Positions 6,096 through 6,231 of a stretch of 6,231 nt of DNA are shown here, piece after piece. This stretch comes from Gammaproteobacteria bacterium (GTDB lineage Bacteria > Pseudomonadota > Gammaproteobacteria > Pseudomonadales > Pseudohongiellaceae): positions 1-6,231 of the forward strand of contig PWQG01000476.1 in assembly GCA_003556835.1 (NCBI GenBank). The letters are read 5' to 3'. Position numbers and translations under genes: made by a program. Positions within the stretch are counted from its first letter, which is position 1. Every line of letters begins with the position of its first letter. The notes beneath the pieces were generated by a model. That model saw only the letters and a program-made list of their open reading frames with translations. It was not told the origin of the DNA and did not search any database.

Positions 6096-6231
6096 AACGC
6101 TCCACCCGCCTGGCGCCGGTGCTGAAAGTCGCGGATCTGGAGGCCAAGAAGGCTGCCCGCGCCGTGGCTTTCATGCACCAGCGCCTGGAGGCGGAACAAC
6201 AGAAACTGCAGCAACTGCAGCAGTACCAGCG
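6092..6231 (+). CDS. fliJ: Flagellar export protein FliJ, N-terminal part (3' end outside window)
   Basis: Only the first 46 codons plus two bases lie in the window. The start ATG overlaps the fliI stop as ATGA, with AGGGGG 9 nt upstream. The peptide begins MKRSTRLAPVLKVADLEAKK and continues as a charged, Gln- and Leu-rich helix with no glycine or proline after residue 9, as expected for the long antiparallel coiled coil of FliJ. FliJ sits in the centre of the FliI ring like a gamma-subunit stalk, contacts the export gate protein FlhA, and helps recycle chaperones. The sequence of FliJ is poorly conserved, so the call rests on position after fliI, the N-terminal pattern and the helical composition. 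Confidence 0.88.
   Translation, partial: MKRSTRLAPVLKVADLEAKKAARAVAFMHQRLEAEQQKLQQLQQYQ

Overview
The window is a flagellar gene cluster from a proteobacterium, read entirely on the + strand. Gene order is fleR/flrC (3' end only), fliE, fliF, fliG, fliH, fliI and fliJ (5' end only). A sigma-54 activator of the FleR/FlrC type directly upstream of fliEFGHIJ is the arrangement known from polar-flagellated gammaproteobacteria such as Pseudomonas and Vibrio. High G+C content and protein sequences close to that group point to a Pseudomonas-like or related marine/halophilic gammaproteobacterium. The genus cannot be named from this sequence.

Layout: 2-547 is the C-terminal 181 residues of the response-regulator activator (end of the AAA+ domain, a linker, and a Fis-type HTH). 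It is followed by fliE (559-948, MS-ring/rod junction), fliF (988-2685, MS ring), fliG (2678-3697, rotor/switch), fliH (3709-4587, ATPase regulator), fliI (4584-6095, export ATPase) and the start of fliJ (6092 to the window edge, export stalk/chaperone-escort protein). Gaps are 11, 39 and 11 nt. fliF/fliG overlap by 8 nt, and fliH/fliI and fliI/fliJ share ATGA stop/start overlaps. No intergenic region exceeds 39 nt, and I see no terminator, RNA gene, mobile element or CRISPR array.

The genes work as one assembly module. FliF forms the membrane MS ring, FliE joins it to the rod, and FliG docks on the FliF C-terminus and receives torque from the stators. FliH, FliI and FliJ form the cytoplasmic ATPase complex of the flagellar type III export apparatus. 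The upstream activator is expected to control later flagellar genes with sigma-54.

This is mostly an ordinary, intact core flagellar operon, not a new system. The points worth a second look are: (i) a perfectly regular nine-glycine GxxxG run in FliH built from four 24-nt units; (ii) a Gly/Gln/Ala-rich C-terminal extension of about 50 residues on FliI; (iii) closely spaced G-tracts over the fliI/fliJ junction and the fliJ ribosome binding site; and (iv) a fliG start that overlaps fliF and has almost no Shine-Dalgarno sequence of its own.
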